In this document: positions 15,350-24,680 of the stretch, piece after piece
Layout: every line of letters starts with the position of its first letter
Position numbering within the stretch: position 1 is the stretch's first letter
From: JANPBY01 sp963851405
GTDB lineage: Bacteria; Actinomycetota; Actinomycetes; DATJPE01
DNA length: 64,000 nucleotides
Direction: 5' to 3'
Assembly (NCBI GenBank): GCA_963851405.1
Contig: CAWKPB010000006.1
Location: 372,001-436,000 of the forward strand
Notes under the pieces: generated by a model
What the model was told of the DNA's origin: nothing
The model's database searches: none
The model's input: only the letters and a program-made list of their open reading frames with translations
Position numbers and translations under genes: made by a program

Positions 15350-18300
15350 GCGCTTGTCACCGCCCCCGCGCCCACCGGTGCTGATCGACGCCAGCACCGC
15401 CACAGCCACGCCCACCACCCCGCCAATCAGCACGATCAAGGCGGCGTGCGCCGCGCGATCAATACGTCCAGGGGCCCCGGGCTCGAGCTGGCCCCGAGAC
15501 TGACCTCCCGAAGGAACGAGCGCGGCCACGCACAAGACGACGACCAGCAAGAGCCCGAAAGCCAACCCGAAGACGTACGCCCGCTGAGGCCGGAAGTCGA
15601 GGTCCACCGTCACAGGGCCGCCTGCCGACAACAGCCAACCCTGGTGCCAGCCGTCCACGATCACCGGCTCGAGCCGCACTCCGTTCGCCGTGGCCGCCCA
15701 GCCGCGATTGGCGTTCTCGCGCAAGGACAGCAACGTCACTTCTGTACGAGCCCCGACCTCGACCGTTCGATGGCTCGCCGCGTCCAAAGCCAGCCTGGTC
15801 GGAACACTCGCCAGCGGGCCAACCGGGGGCGCACCGCCATCGATGGCTCGCAAGACCATGGACATCCCGCGCCAGGACTCAGACGCCTCCAAGGTGACGC
15901 GCGACTCCTCAGCGAGGACCAAGTTCTTCTCACCGCAGACCTGCCAGTGAGCTGGTTGCAGCCGCTCAACCGAGACCCGGTCAGTGACTACCGTCGTCTG
16001 AACGCGCCGGCCATCAACCACGAGCTCAGGACCCTCACCGCAATCCGACACGAACGGCGCGGAGACGCCCACCGCCGTGCTCAGCTCCTCCGCCCCCAGT
16101 AGCGCCAGCTCGGAGACGCCCACGGGCAACAGGTCTGTCCGACGGGTGTAGGGGTCAAAACTCGCCTCCGGGCGGATGCCCAAGAACGCGACTTCGAACG
16201 AACTCGAGCGAAGCGGGCGGTCAAACGTGAGCGTCCCGTCGTCTCGTAGGAGCCCGCCGCGGACCTCCCCCCCTTCGCCGGCGACCCGAATGCTGGTCGG
16301 GGTCGAGGCCGCCAGCGCGGGATCGAGCGTGATCGACACCCCTGAGATAGATCGTGACTCCTTGAGTCCAACGGTCAAAGCCGGGGCCCGGTCTCCTGCT
16401 GCAGCGACCCACCCGGTCTCCACGTCACCGTCCAACACGGTACGCGCGCTCCCACGAGGGTCGGCCACGGCGCTGGAGGTGGCAGAGACAGATACCTCGG
16501 ACCCCTCAGCCAGCTTGGCCTCCAGAGCAGGGCCTGGCCGGGGGCTAGCCAATCCGCTCACTGCCCACACTCCGGGCGCGGAAGTGACCAGTCGGTCGAT
16601 TCGCGACTGCTCCTCGGCCGGCCGAGCGAGTCCCTCCGCGCACAGAGGTCGGCGGCCCACCTGAACGCAGCCGGGCCGCCCAAGGTCCGCCTGCAGCACG
16701 ATGGCATCGGGCGCGGTTGGCCCGGCTTCAACGACCAGCGGGCGGGTCGGCTTGGCCCCCGGTACCACCAGTTCCGCAACGACGAACGCGAGCCCCTGGC
16801 CCCCATCACTCATGGCGAGCGGCTCAACGCGCAGTTTGGTGGTGCGACCGCCGATGATTGGGAGGACAACGGTGCCGTCTGGGTCGGCCACCCGAACCTC
16901 TGTCTGTCCATGGTCGGTCGTCACGAGGAGCCGACTGGGAAAGGTGCCGAACGCGTCCTTGCGCAGATCCAGGCGCGCCCCGCTCGCGATGACCTCTCGA
17001 CCCGCATCCACCTGCAGCCATTCGCCCACAGCCCCGGCGGCTTCACTCGAACTCCACCAGGTAGCCAAGTCGCCATCGACCGCGGCGAGGGGCTGCTGCT
17101 GCGGTCTCGCTCCCCCCAGTGTCCCGGCATCGGACATCGAGGATGACGCGCTCACTTCTCCACGCATAGCGCGCACGCTGGCCGCGAGGGGCAGGTCCCA
17201 GGGAAGGTAGTCACGGGCTGGGTTGCCGAGGTGCAGGGGCTCATCCGGCGTGAGCACTCCAGAGAAGTTGTCATTGACACGTCCGAAGTCCACCTCTCGC
17301 CAGCGGTAGCCGTCGGTGAGCACTGTCTGTGCCGGCGGGTCCGTGACTCCCCAGCCGTCCGGGACATCGGGGGCAAGAACGACAGGGCCGACACCCCCAT
17401 GGCCCGCCTCTGCGAGCGCCGCGAGCGACTCGGGTCCGCCGTAAAGAACGGTCGCGGAGCTCACTGGCACCGCGCGGACCCGGGCAGACTCACCCTCGAC
17501 GTCAAAGACCTCAACCGCCGGATACGGGAGATCCAATCCGGCATCAATACGAAAACCCGGCCGACTCCCGCCCCCCACTGGTGGCCCAAACGAGGCAGAT
17601 CGCTGCACTCCCGCGGTCTCGGCCAATGCCTCGTGAACAAGCACTGGCCGTGCCGACCCGGCGCGGGCGTAGTCCAAATCGTTGCGCACCACCAGGTGGC
17701 GTACCCCGAGACGCTGCAACAGGCTGGCGAGCCCGGGGCCACCCTCGCCTCGTCCTAGGCGGCGCTCGACCTCATCCAGAAGCCTGATGGTGGCAGCGGG
17801 AGCCAGCGGGACCGCATCACGGACGGCCCAGGGGGATTGAGACAGCGCTTGAAACGGCTCGTCTCGGGGTTGCCCCCAGTAGTAGGAGCCGAACGAGGAC
17901 GCCGGAACCACCAGTGATGAACCGTCCCCACGGTCGTGGAGGTATTCGGCCGCCTCGGCCCAGTACTCAGGAACTTTGTCGAATGCACCCTTGGGGGGAA
18001 GGGTCCCCAGCAATAGCGGGCTCATCGCGCCGACAAGGATCACCGTGCCGAGCGCCGAAGACACAACCGGAAGGAGAGGCGACCGCAGTTGACGAATGCC
18101 TCTGGCGAGGATGAACAGTGCGTGCGATGAAGCAAGCGCTAGCGGCACCCGGATCAGCGGATCGAACTTGTGCACGTTGCGGAACGGCGCGAGAACCCCG
18201 TCGAGTGTCGATTGGAACAGCCCTGCCCAGGGTGGAGCCGACGGCCCCAGGTGCCCGAAGGTCACCAAGGCCACGCCAATGAGGGCAGTGACAGCAAGCC

Positions 18301-19258
18301 ACCGGCGCTCGGGCAAATCCGCCCTCGAGAGCCCGTACAGACCGACACCGGCGATAAGCACCGTGTCGAGCACCGCGACCGGATTCGAGACCAATTGCCA
18401 GCCGCCGCGCCAGAAGGGCCCATTGCTGTCGGCCGCAAACGCGACCCAGTGCGAGGTCCCGCGAAGCGTCTCGACCAACGACGTTGGCAGCGTGGTAACC
18501 CGCGCGCTCTCGATCCAATCGAGAAAAGGGGGGCTGACCGAACCCAGTAGAACAAGGGGCACCAGCCACCACAGGCAGGCCGCGAGAATCGCAGCGATCC
18601 AGATCCCGAGCAGCCGCAGCCTCATCCGCGACCGCTCTCTGGTCAGCAGATAGGCGAGTGGCAGCGGGAGCACGGCCAACGTGGCGACCGCGTTGACCGC
18701 CCCGCAAGCCACGACCGCTAGACCCGAACGTGCCCCCGCAGCCCGGATACTGAAAGCGCGGCCTCCTGGCACCAAAGGCAGGACGATCCACGGCGCCAAG
18801 GCCATCGGCAACGTTTCTGCGCTGATGGGGCCGAGCGTCGTGAGGAATCTCGGGGACATCGCGTACAGGACCCCGGCGGCAAGGGCTGTCGTCGGAGACC
18901 CGATCTTCAGCCGGCGGGCCAACAGGTAGAGGCCCACGACCGCTGCGCACACCAGCAACGCGGTCCACGAGCGCTGGATGACCCAGGGGGGCAACCCCGC
19001 CAGGTCCCCCGCGGCGAAGAACGGCCCCATAGGAAACAGGTATCCGTATGCCTGATTCTGAACTTGACCGAACCACCCAAGAGGCTCCCAAAGAGAAAGA
19101 GCACGTCCGAGCCATCCCACCGGGTCGACGGTGAGATCGAGCTTGGTGTCAGTGACGATTCGGCCCGGCTCTTGCAGAAACACCAGACCCGTCAGCACCG
19201 AACACACGGCGACGACGCGTAGCCAGGCTGGTGGAGTCCGGTCGGGCGCCACGCTCAA
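15053..19258 (-). CDS. AftD-like alpha-(1->3)-arabinofuranosyltransferase family protein (GT-C fold)
   Basis: 1401 residues, similar in size to mycobacterial AftD, which adds branching arabinofuranose from a decaprenyl donor to cell-wall arabinan. The N-terminal 450 residues are a GT-C membrane domain; the first periplasmic loop has the acidic motif DTKLDLTVDPVGWLGRALSLW expected at the active site, and AFRNVHKFDPLIRVPLALA is a conserved family segment. The middle and C-terminal exported parts look like beta-sandwich (F5/8-type, carbohydrate-binding) domains, for example around residues 700-820 and 900-1030, followed by two more membrane spans and a hydrophilic tail. Start is TTG 19258 or GTG 19252, directly after the methyltransferase stop. 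The 3' end overlaps the acyltransferase gene by 297 bases. Confidence 0.85.
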   Translation of the reverse strand: MSVAPDRTPPAWLRVVAVCSVLTGLVFLQEPGRIVTDTKLDLTVDPVGWLGRALSLWEPLGWFGQVQNQAYGYLFPMGPFFAAGDLAGLPPWVIQRSWTALLVCAAVVGLYLLARRLKIGSPTTALAAGVLYAMSPRFLTTLGPISAETLPMALAPWIVLPLVPGGRAFSIRAAGARSGLAVVACGAVNAVATLAVLPLPLAYLLTRERSRMRLRLLGIWIAAILAACLWWLVPLVLLGSVSPPFLDWIESARVTTLPTSLVETLRGTSHWVAFAADSNGPFWRGGWQLVSNPVAVLDTVLIAGVGLYGLSRADLPERRWLAVTALIGVALVTFGHLGPSAPPWAGLFQSTLDGVLAPFRNVHKFDPLIRVPLALASSHALFILARGIRQLRSPLLPVVSSALGTVILVGAMSPLLLGTLPPKGAFDKVPEYWAEAAEYLHDRGDGSSLVVPASSFGSYYWGQPRDEPFQALSQSPWAVRDAVPLAPAATIRLLDEVERRLGRGEGGPGLASLLQRLGVRHLVVRNDLDYARAGSARPVLVHEALAETAGVQRSASFGPPVGGGSRPGFRIDAGLDLPYPAVEVFDVEGESARVRAVPVSSATVLYGGPESLAALAEAGHGGVGPVVLAPDVPDGWGVTDPPAQTVLTDGYRWREVDFGRVNDNFSGVLTPDEPLHLGNPARDYLPWDLPLAASVRAMRGEVSASSSMSDAGTLGGARPQQQPLAAVDGDLATWWSSSEAAGAVGEWLQVDAGREVIASGARLDLRKDAFGTFPSRLLVTTDHGQTEVRVADPDGTVVLPIIGGRTTKLRVEPLAMSDGGQGLAFVVAELVVPGAKPTRPLVVEAGPTAPDAIVLQADLGRPGCVQVGRRPLCAEGLARPAEEQSRIDRLVTSAPGVWAVSGLASPRPGPALEAKLAEGSEVSVSATSSAVADPRGSARTVLDGDVETGWVAAAGDRAPALTVGLKESRSISGVSITLDPALAASTPTSIRVAGEGGEVRGGLLRDDGTLTFDRPLRSSSFEVAFLGIRPEASFDPYTRRTDLLPVGVSELALLGAEELSTAVGVSAPFVSDCGEGPELVVDGRRVQTTVVTDRVSVERLQPAHWQVCGEKNLVLAEESRVTLEASESWRGMSMVLRAIDGGAPPVGPLASVPTRLALDAASHRTVEVGARTEVTLLSLRENANRGWAATANGVRLEPVIVDGWHQGWLLSAGGPVTVDLDFRPQRAYVFGLAFGLLLVVVLCVAALVPSGGQSRGQLEPGAPGRIDRAAHAALIVLIGGVVGVAVAVLASISTGGRGGGDKRSLRRLRPVLAALLFVGAGVAFVFHPWGSGAGYAGELWGPQWLALLAIGLATVPLSPGEVPESLGRTLDEDPAQPGGGKANRQGDRQDGPEVAGERLDS

Positions 19259-19259
19259 C

Positions 19260-20006
19260 TCACCACGGCCGGAGCACGAGCACCAGATTCCACACCACGA
19301 CCTCGCGCAGGCCAGGAACGTGAACGACCGGATGCGCCCACCCAGGCAGGTACCGGGGGAAGACCGCGATCACCTGCGCTCCACGCTGGGTGCCTGCCCA
19401 TTTTTGGGCCTGCGCAACCGTGACCGCGAAAAGGCTTTCCCCGAACACATTCTTGGGGGGGTGCCCCACACGCTTGGTGTATCGGGTGGCTGCGTACCGC
19501 CCGCCCAGATAGTGCCAAGGAGCGGTCTCATGACCACCCCAAGGCCCCCACCACACGGTGAAGGACAAGAAGACCAACCCTCCGCTGCGCGTCACGCGCA
19601 CCATCTCGCCGGCCATCCGCCAGGGATCGGACACGTGCTCGAGGACATTGGATGAGTAGCAAACATCGATTGACCCTGAACGGACCGGCAGGTCCATGCC
19701 GCTAGCGACCACAGCATTGACCCCGGTGCGGTCCGCGGCGCTCAGTTCACCGGCATCGGTGTCTAGCGCGAGATAGCGGGCACCCACGTCAGCGAATGCG
19801 GCGGCGAAGTAGCCAGGTCCGCCACCCACATCGAGAACGAGCTGCTCGTCCAAGGCAGCGAACGCCCGGAGTTGACGCACTGAGTCCGCTGCGAGGGCCG
19901 TGTAGAACCGGTCCGGATCAGATTGCTCACTGCGAAAAGCGGTAAACAATCGGACGCTGCGGCCCAGGGTGGCGCCGAGGCGTGCGGGGCTTGCCGGACC
20001 GGACAC
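19260..20006 (-). CDS. SAM-dependent methyltransferase of glycan cluster
   Basis: 248 residues. Motif I VLDVGGGPGYFAAAFADVGA, the acidic residue in YLALDTDAGEL, and the NVLEHVSDPWRMAGEMVRVTRSGG segment define a class I methyltransferase. Its position, immediately upstream of the AftD-like gene (1-base gap) and divergent from a GT4 glycosyltransferase, resembles Rv0224c in the Rv0224c-Rv0228 block of M. tuberculosis. A role in methylating a glycan or lipid of the envelope is inferred from context only. Confidence 0.8.
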   Translation of the reverse strand: MSGPASPARLGATLGRSVRLFTAFRSEQSDPDRFYTALAADSVRQLRAFAALDEQLVLDVGGGPGYFAAAFADVGARYLALDTDAGELSAADRTGVNAVVASGMDLPVRSGSIDVCYSSNVLEHVSDPWRMAGEMVRVTRSGGLVFLSFTVWWGPWGGHETAPWHYLGGRYAATRYTKRVGHPPKNVFGESLFAVTVAQAQKWAGTQRGAQVIAVFPRYLPGWAHPVVHVPGLREVVVWNLVLVLRPW

Positions 20007-20056
20007 ACGCGGACGGTACCTGAGCGTGAGCCCGAGAACCCTCCTCCGTTACCGTG

Positions 20057-21328
20057 ATGGACGCCATGAACAGCAACTCGTCCCCGAGCCACGGGACGGC
20101 GGCGGCTCCTGGAACGGGGCAGGCCCGCGGACCCATGCGGATCGTCTTCTTCAACCGCAGGGACACCTCGAACCCCGAGGGCGGGGGGTCCGAGCTCTAT
20201 GTCGAGTCGATCGCTCGCACCCTGGCGAGCCACGGCCACCACGTCATCGTGTACTCGGCTGCCCATGAGGAAGCCCCGAAGGACGAGTTGATCAACGGGG
20301 TGAACTACGTGCGTCGAGGAGGAAAGCTCAGCGTTCTCCCCCGCGCCTGGTTCGACCTCGTGACTCGCAGACTCGGTGCCATCGATGTAGTCGTTGATGT
20401 TCAAAACGGAGTTCCCTTTTTCAGCCCGCTGGCTACTCGGCGCCCGGTGATCGCCTTGGTGCATCACGTCCATCGCGAGATGTGGCCCGTGGTGTATGGG
20501 GAACGTGCGGCGCGATTCGGGTGGTGGGTCGAGTCCCGAGCCGCACCCTGGCTTTACCGGAGGTCGCGCTATGTGGCCGTGTCAGCAGCCACCGAGGATG
20601 AACTGGTCGAACTGGGTGTCGCCAGAGAGCGGATCACAGTCATCCACAACGGCGTCGACGCCCCGCTGCCCACGTCTACGAGGCCCACCTCATCACCGTC
20701 GATCGTCATTCTGGGTCGGCTGGTGCCCCACAAGCAGATCACCGATGCCTTCATTGCCGTTCGCGACCTCCAGGGCCAGTTCCCCGATCTCAGTCTCCGC
20801 GTCGTCGGCGATGGTTGGTGGTCTGACCAGCTACGCATCGACGCGAGCAGCCTCGGCGTCGACGACAAAGTGACGTTCACTGGATTCGTGTCTCCGGAGC
20901 AGAAGGCGGACGAACTAGCGCAGGCCTGGCTCCTGGCGATCCCCTCGCTCAAGGAGGGCTGGGGCCTGGTCGTCCTCGAGGCGGCCAGCTACGGAGTGCC
21001 GTCCGTGGGCTATGCACACGCGCGCGGCGTTGGCGAGTCAATCGTCTCCGGCGAAACCGGATGGGTTGTCGACGGCGGGCCTACCGAGCTGACGGCGGCT
21101 ATCAGGTCGCTGCTCGCCGACCCGCCGCTTCGACGACGCATGGGAGAAGCTGCCCGCGTGAGGGCTCGATCGTTCTCCTGGGCCCGAACCGGCCAACGGT
21201 TCGAGGACTTGCTGGCCCACGTGCTCGGGTACTTCCCGTGCGAGGGCCGGGACGGAACCAGCCCAGCGAACATGGGTACGGCGCCGGTTACGCCTGTCGT
21301 CCTACGCGGGCCAAGCGACCACACCTAG
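20057..21328 (+). CDS. GT4-family glycosyltransferase
   Basis: About 423 residues, GT-B fold. The N-terminal part has the acceptor-side motif NRRDTSNPEGGGSELYVESIARTL, and the C-terminal part the nucleotide-sugar motif PSLKEGWGLVVLEAASYGVPSVGY (E-x7-E). No membrane span; such enzymes act on the inner membrane face. It resembles Rv0225-type glycosyltransferases and is divergent from the methyltransferase. ATG 20057 is taken as start, with a GTG directly before it as alternative and another ATG at 20066. The last 40 residues are a low-complexity tail. Confidence 0.85.
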   Translation: MDAMNSNSSPSHGTAAAPGTGQARGPMRIVFFNRRDTSNPEGGGSELYVESIARTLASHGHHVIVYSAAHEEAPKDELINGVNYVRRGGKLSVLPRAWFDLVTRRLGAIDVVVDVQNGVPFFSPLATRRPVIALVHHVHREMWPVVYGERAARFGWWVESRAAPWLYRRSRYVAVSAATEDELVELGVARERITVIHNGVDAPLPTSTRPTSSPSIVILGRLVPHKQITDAFIAVRDLQGQFPDLSLRVVGDGWWSDQLRIDASSLGVDDKVTFTGFVSPEQKADELAQAWLLAIPSLKEGWGLVVLEAASYGVPSVGYAHARGVGESIVSGETGWVVDGGPTELTAAIRSLLADPPLRRRMGEAARVRARSFSWARTGQRFEDLLAHVLGYFPCEGRDGTSPANMGTAPVTPVVLRGPSDHT

Positions 21329-21362
21329 AGCGTCGGGGTGTTCGCGCCGCGTCTGCGGAAGA

Positions 21363-21497
21363 TCAGCGCGCGCCGTAGGCGACCAGTGGAGCCTGAATTG
21401 GCTCTTCTGTGGTGCCTGACGCAAGGGCCGAGCCTGTGAACGCAATCAACAGCGCGAGAACAACGCCCGTCCCAGCAGCAATCAATCCGCCGAACAT
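21363..21497 (-). CDS. Small DUF2613-like membrane-anchored protein (44 residues)
   Basis: A short gene encoding MFGGLIAAGTGVVLALLIAF followed by a small exported tail that ends VAYGAR. One hydrophobic helix fills residues 4-26, so it is a signal-anchored or secreted peptide. ATG 21497 has GAGGG five bases upstream, and the start overlaps the 3' end of the upstream membrane-protein gene by 16 bases, so they are co-transcribed. M. tuberculosis carries a similarly tiny DUF2613 protein (Rv0236A) next to AftD, and the YG-x-R ending looks alike. The homology is inferred from size, topology, ending and context. Confidence 0.65.
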   Translation of the reverse strand: MFGGLIAAGTGVVLALLIAFTGSALASGTTEEPIQAPLVAYGAR

Positions 21498-23275
21498 GAT
21501 CCCTCTTTCGGTCTTGGTGGGGAGAGGCTACCGGACGCTGCCCGACTTCGTGACCTCAACACGAGCAGTCCCGAGAGCAGCACACCCATGAGGGCCGAGA
21601 GATCGGCAAGAACCACCCAGAAGGTCTGAGGCCCCCAAGCGGGCATTTGTGTCGGGCCGGGCACGAGCCAGAGCTGTAGCGACGGGTCGTCCACGACCTG
21701 GACGGCTCCGCCCAACACGAACTCGGGAACAACCCCTGGAGTGTCCCGTTCAACGACGACATACCCGATACCCAGTCTGGCCAGGTCCGTCGATTGGGAG
21801 TCGGTGTCCGCAAGCACACGTTCGATGTCGGACGAACGTTGAGACTCTTCAGGGAGCAACGAAATCCCGTTGTCGCCGTTGACCACCACCAGGCGACGAT
21901 CCACGACGCTCGGTCGAGGAATCCAGCGCGGCGCAGGGTCCAGGCTGACCCGGTCATCGTTGAAGGAGAACGCCCGAAACGAACTCCACGGGAGGACCAT
22001 GACGTCCCCAGGGTGGGAGGAGTCCTCGAGAACGGTGCGGGTAGCGCTCCAGGCTGCGGGTTCGGCTACCGGCGACAAACGACCCCAGACGCCGAGTGCC
22101 AGATCAGGGAGGACCAGCAGCGGGACAAGGGCGAAAGCGGTGAGCACGCTCCGGCGCGCAGCGGTGTCGTGCACCAGCGCGGAGAGGCGCTCGGCGGCTA
22201 GAGCGACGACCACGGCCAACGGCAGAGCCCATAGCGCGACGAACTTGCTCGAGTCCCGAAGAAGGCCGAACGCCGACGTCGTGCTGATCAGCGCCTCGAG
22301 CAGATCTTGGCCGAGGGGGGTCGCCGTCCACAAAGCCAGCATCAGTCCGAGGCCCCCGATGGAGACGAGAGCCCCGCTCTTCCGTCCGCTTACCCGCTGT
22401 CGCAGAAGCGGCCAGCCGTAAGCCATCCCGCCAAGCACGAGGAGCAGACCAGCCAACGCCCAGGGAAGGGTTCTGCTGGTCGGAACTACGTCGCCGTTCC
22501 AGACTCCCCCAAGTCCCAAGACGCTGCCAACGACGCCGAAAGGCGAGTCCGGCCGGGCAGCGAACTCGGCTACGCCCGTGACCGCCGGCCCGTCACCGGC
22601 CGTCGGGTGGAGCAGTCCTGGGAGCCACCAGGGGGAATTGACGAGGATGATCAGCGCCGCCACGAGAGCGAAGCGCCGGGCGGATCGAGACACCTGAGCC
22701 CAGTCCAAGCACCAGGCGAGGACGATCACGGTGACGGTCGCACTGAGGATCCCCGCCGTTGGGACCAAGGAGCCGAGGGCAAGAAGCAGCACGAGTGCTG
22801 GCACGCCGCCTGAGGACCCTCCGGCGACGCGTACCGAAGCCATCACCAGCCACGGCAGACAGGCATACCCCAGGAGCAACCACCAGTGGCCGAGTACGAG
22901 GCGTTCCGCCACGAAGGGGTTCCAGACGTACGCCGTTGCCGCGATACAAGCGACGAGTCGACTACCTGAAGGGACCAGCGCGGCCGCTCCCAGGCCAGCT
23001 ACGACCAGCAGAATTACGAGCAGGCCCTTTTGGATCCACTGGCCGTCGATGATCTGCGCCAGAACAACCGTCACAGCCTCCGCTGGGACCGCACGTGGAA
23101 GCGCCTCACCAACGCCGAGAGAGTCGGGCAACATCGTCTGGCGGGACACCGCAACGGCGTCGTAACTCAAGACGTACCCAGGGCGTAGGACCGGCGCGGC
23201 GACAGCGACAGTCAACGCTCCGACCCAGGCCCGGACCGCCCACCGACCCCCTGAAAGGGCTGCCATCACCGTCAT
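21482..23275 (-). CDS. Large multi-spanning membrane protein of glycan cluster (Rv0226c-like)
   Basis: 597 residues with about 11-12 membrane spans in the first 400 residues and near the C-terminus, and an exported segment of roughly 150 residues between (from SPVAEPAAWSATRTVLEDS). The layout recalls GT-C type polyprenyl-sugar transferases: an acidic residue after the first span (YVLSYDAVAVSRQTMLPDSLG) and WNPFVAERLVLGHWWLLLGY, a motif also seen in AftD-related proteins. No firm activity can be assigned. ATG 23275 has GGAG five bases upstream; an ATG ten codons earlier (23305) is an alternative. It sits divergent from a flippase gene. Confidence 0.75.
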   Translation of the reverse strand: MTVMAALSGGRWAVRAWVGALTVAVAAPVLRPGYVLSYDAVAVSRQTMLPDSLGVGEALPRAVPAEAVTVVLAQIIDGQWIQKGLLVILLVVAGLGAAALVPSGSRLVACIAATAYVWNPFVAERLVLGHWWLLLGYACLPWLVMASVRVAGGSSGGVPALVLLLALGSLVPTAGILSATVTVIVLAWCLDWAQVSRSARRFALVAALIILVNSPWWLPGLLHPTAGDGPAVTGVAEFAARPDSPFGVVGSVLGLGGVWNGDVVPTSRTLPWALAGLLLVLGGMAYGWPLLRQRVSGRKSGALVSIGGLGLMLALWTATPLGQDLLEALISTTSAFGLLRDSSKFVALWALPLAVVVALAAERLSALVHDTAARRSVLTAFALVPLLVLPDLALGVWGRLSPVAEPAAWSATRTVLEDSSHPGDVMVLPWSSFRAFSFNDDRVSLDPAPRWIPRPSVVDRRLVVVNGDNGISLLPEESQRSSDIERVLADTDSQSTDLARLGIGYVVVERDTPGVVPEFVLGGAVQVVDDPSLQLWLVPGPTQMPAWGPQTFWVVLADLSALMGVLLSGLLVLRSRSRAASGSLSPPRPKEGSCSAD

Positions 23276-23359
23276 AGGACTCCAGGGACCTCCGCCCGGC
23301 GCCATTAGGGTGGCCGCGGTGCTGTGGCGTCAGGGTAACCGCGACCGAGGGAGCAGCGA

Positions 23360-24577
23360 GTGACCCGCGAGGGCGGCCGGCTCGGATTTGTTCGTGGACA
23401 GGGGGCCGTTGCCCTTGGGCTGATGGTCGGCAACGTCCTGGGGTATGCCTTGGCGCTCGTCGCGGCTCGCCGTCTTGGACCGGTCGGGTTCGGAGAGCTG
23501 AGCGCACTTCTCGCCGTGATTATCGTGCTGGCCGTTTTGCCCACCGGGCTACAGACGGTCGTCGCGCGGGCCGTCGCCGAGGGCAAGAGTGGCCGGTGGA
23601 CCGAGACTTCCCGTTCCCGCGTCGCATTGCTGTCTTTGCTTGTGGCGGGTCTGGCCTTGATCCCCCTCCTGATCCTTGGACGAATCCTGAATTCCGCCCC
23701 AGCCAGTGTCGTCCTGGTAGCGCTTCTTGTCGCACCCCTCGTGGTCCTGGGGTGGAGCCAGGGCCTGAGTCAGGGCGCGGAACGGCTGGGTCGGCTAGCG
23801 GTGCTGCTCACCCTCAACAATGGAGGCCGGGCCACCGGTGCAATCCTTGGCGTCCTGGTCTTCCCAAGCGCAATCGGCGCCATCGGCGGGGCACTCGCAG
23901 CAGCCACCCTTGCGGCTGCGTACGCCCTGGCGTCGGGGGCAACGGCCTCCAACAAATCTGTGTGGGTCACCCGCCGCGACCTGTCTCAGGTGATCCGAGC
24001 CACCACCTCCCTCCTGGCTTTGTTCCTCTGCGCCAACGTCGATGTCGTCCTGGCCAGAGCGGTGCTAGAACCCAACGAGGCCGGCCTTTACGCCGCCGGC
24101 TCGATCGTGACGAAGGTGGCCTTCTGGCTTCCGCAGTTCGTCGCGGTCACCGCCCTCCCGCGGTTCGTGGACCCCACCCGCCGCCAGGCAGCACTACGAG
24201 GGTCACTGGCTCTGGTCACCATCTTGCTCTTGGCACTGATCGCTGGCACCGTGGTCAGCGACGCTCTGATCGTGCGGGTCATCGGCGGCCCGGCCTATGA
24301 CTCCCTTGCTCCCTTGCTGCCGTGGTTTGCAGTCGCAGGTGGTATCTGGGCTCTCAACCAGGTCTTCTTGTACGACGCCATCGCCCGGCGCGAAAGCCAC
24401 GCAGCCCTCGGGCTTTGGATAGGGCTCGGTGTCCTGATCCTGCTCGTCGCAGTTGGCCCGGTAACGGATGCCGAGTCCTTGATTGCGGTCACGTGTTTGT
24501 GCGGACTCGGTGTCCTGCTGCCGTATGGCTGGTCGGCCAGGAGCGGGTACCGGACGCGTGCCGGTGAATCGATGTAG
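23360..24577 (+). CDS. Polysaccharide flippase-like (MATE/MVF superfamily) protein
   Basis: 405 residues, about 12 membrane spans. The opening (GAVALGLMVGNVLGYALALVAARRLGPVGFGELSALLAV) is the typical N-terminal pair of helices of oligosaccharide/lipid-linked sugar flippases. GTG 23360 follows GGGAGC at a good distance. As the last gene of the 12.9-24.6 kb cluster it could move a lipid-linked glycan precursor to the outer face for the AftD-like enzyme (inference). Confidence 0.8.
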   Translation: MTREGGRLGFVRGQGAVALGLMVGNVLGYALALVAARRLGPVGFGELSALLAVIIVLAVLPTGLQTVVARAVAEGKSGRWTETSRSRVALLSLLVAGLALIPLLILGRILNSAPASVVLVALLVAPLVVLGWSQGLSQGAERLGRLAVLLTLNNGGRATGAILGVLVFPSAIGAIGGALAAATLAAAYALASGATASNKSVWVTRRDLSQVIRATTSLLALFLCANVDVVLARAVLEPNEAGLYAAGSIVTKVAFWLPQFVAVTALPRFVDPTRRQAALRGSLALVTILLLALIAGTVVSDALIVRVIGGPAYDSLAPLLPWFAVAGGIWALNQVFLYDAIARRESHAALGLWIGLGVLILLVAVGPVTDAESLIAVTCLCGLGVLLPYGWSARSGYRTRAGESM

Positions 24578-24680
24578 GTGGTCTTTCGGATTCGCCACCA
24601 CGCCGTGGCATCGTCGCTATGCTCCGAAGACTGCCCAGCCGAAACCGGGCGGGGTCCGACGACACGTGAGGAGCACAAGT

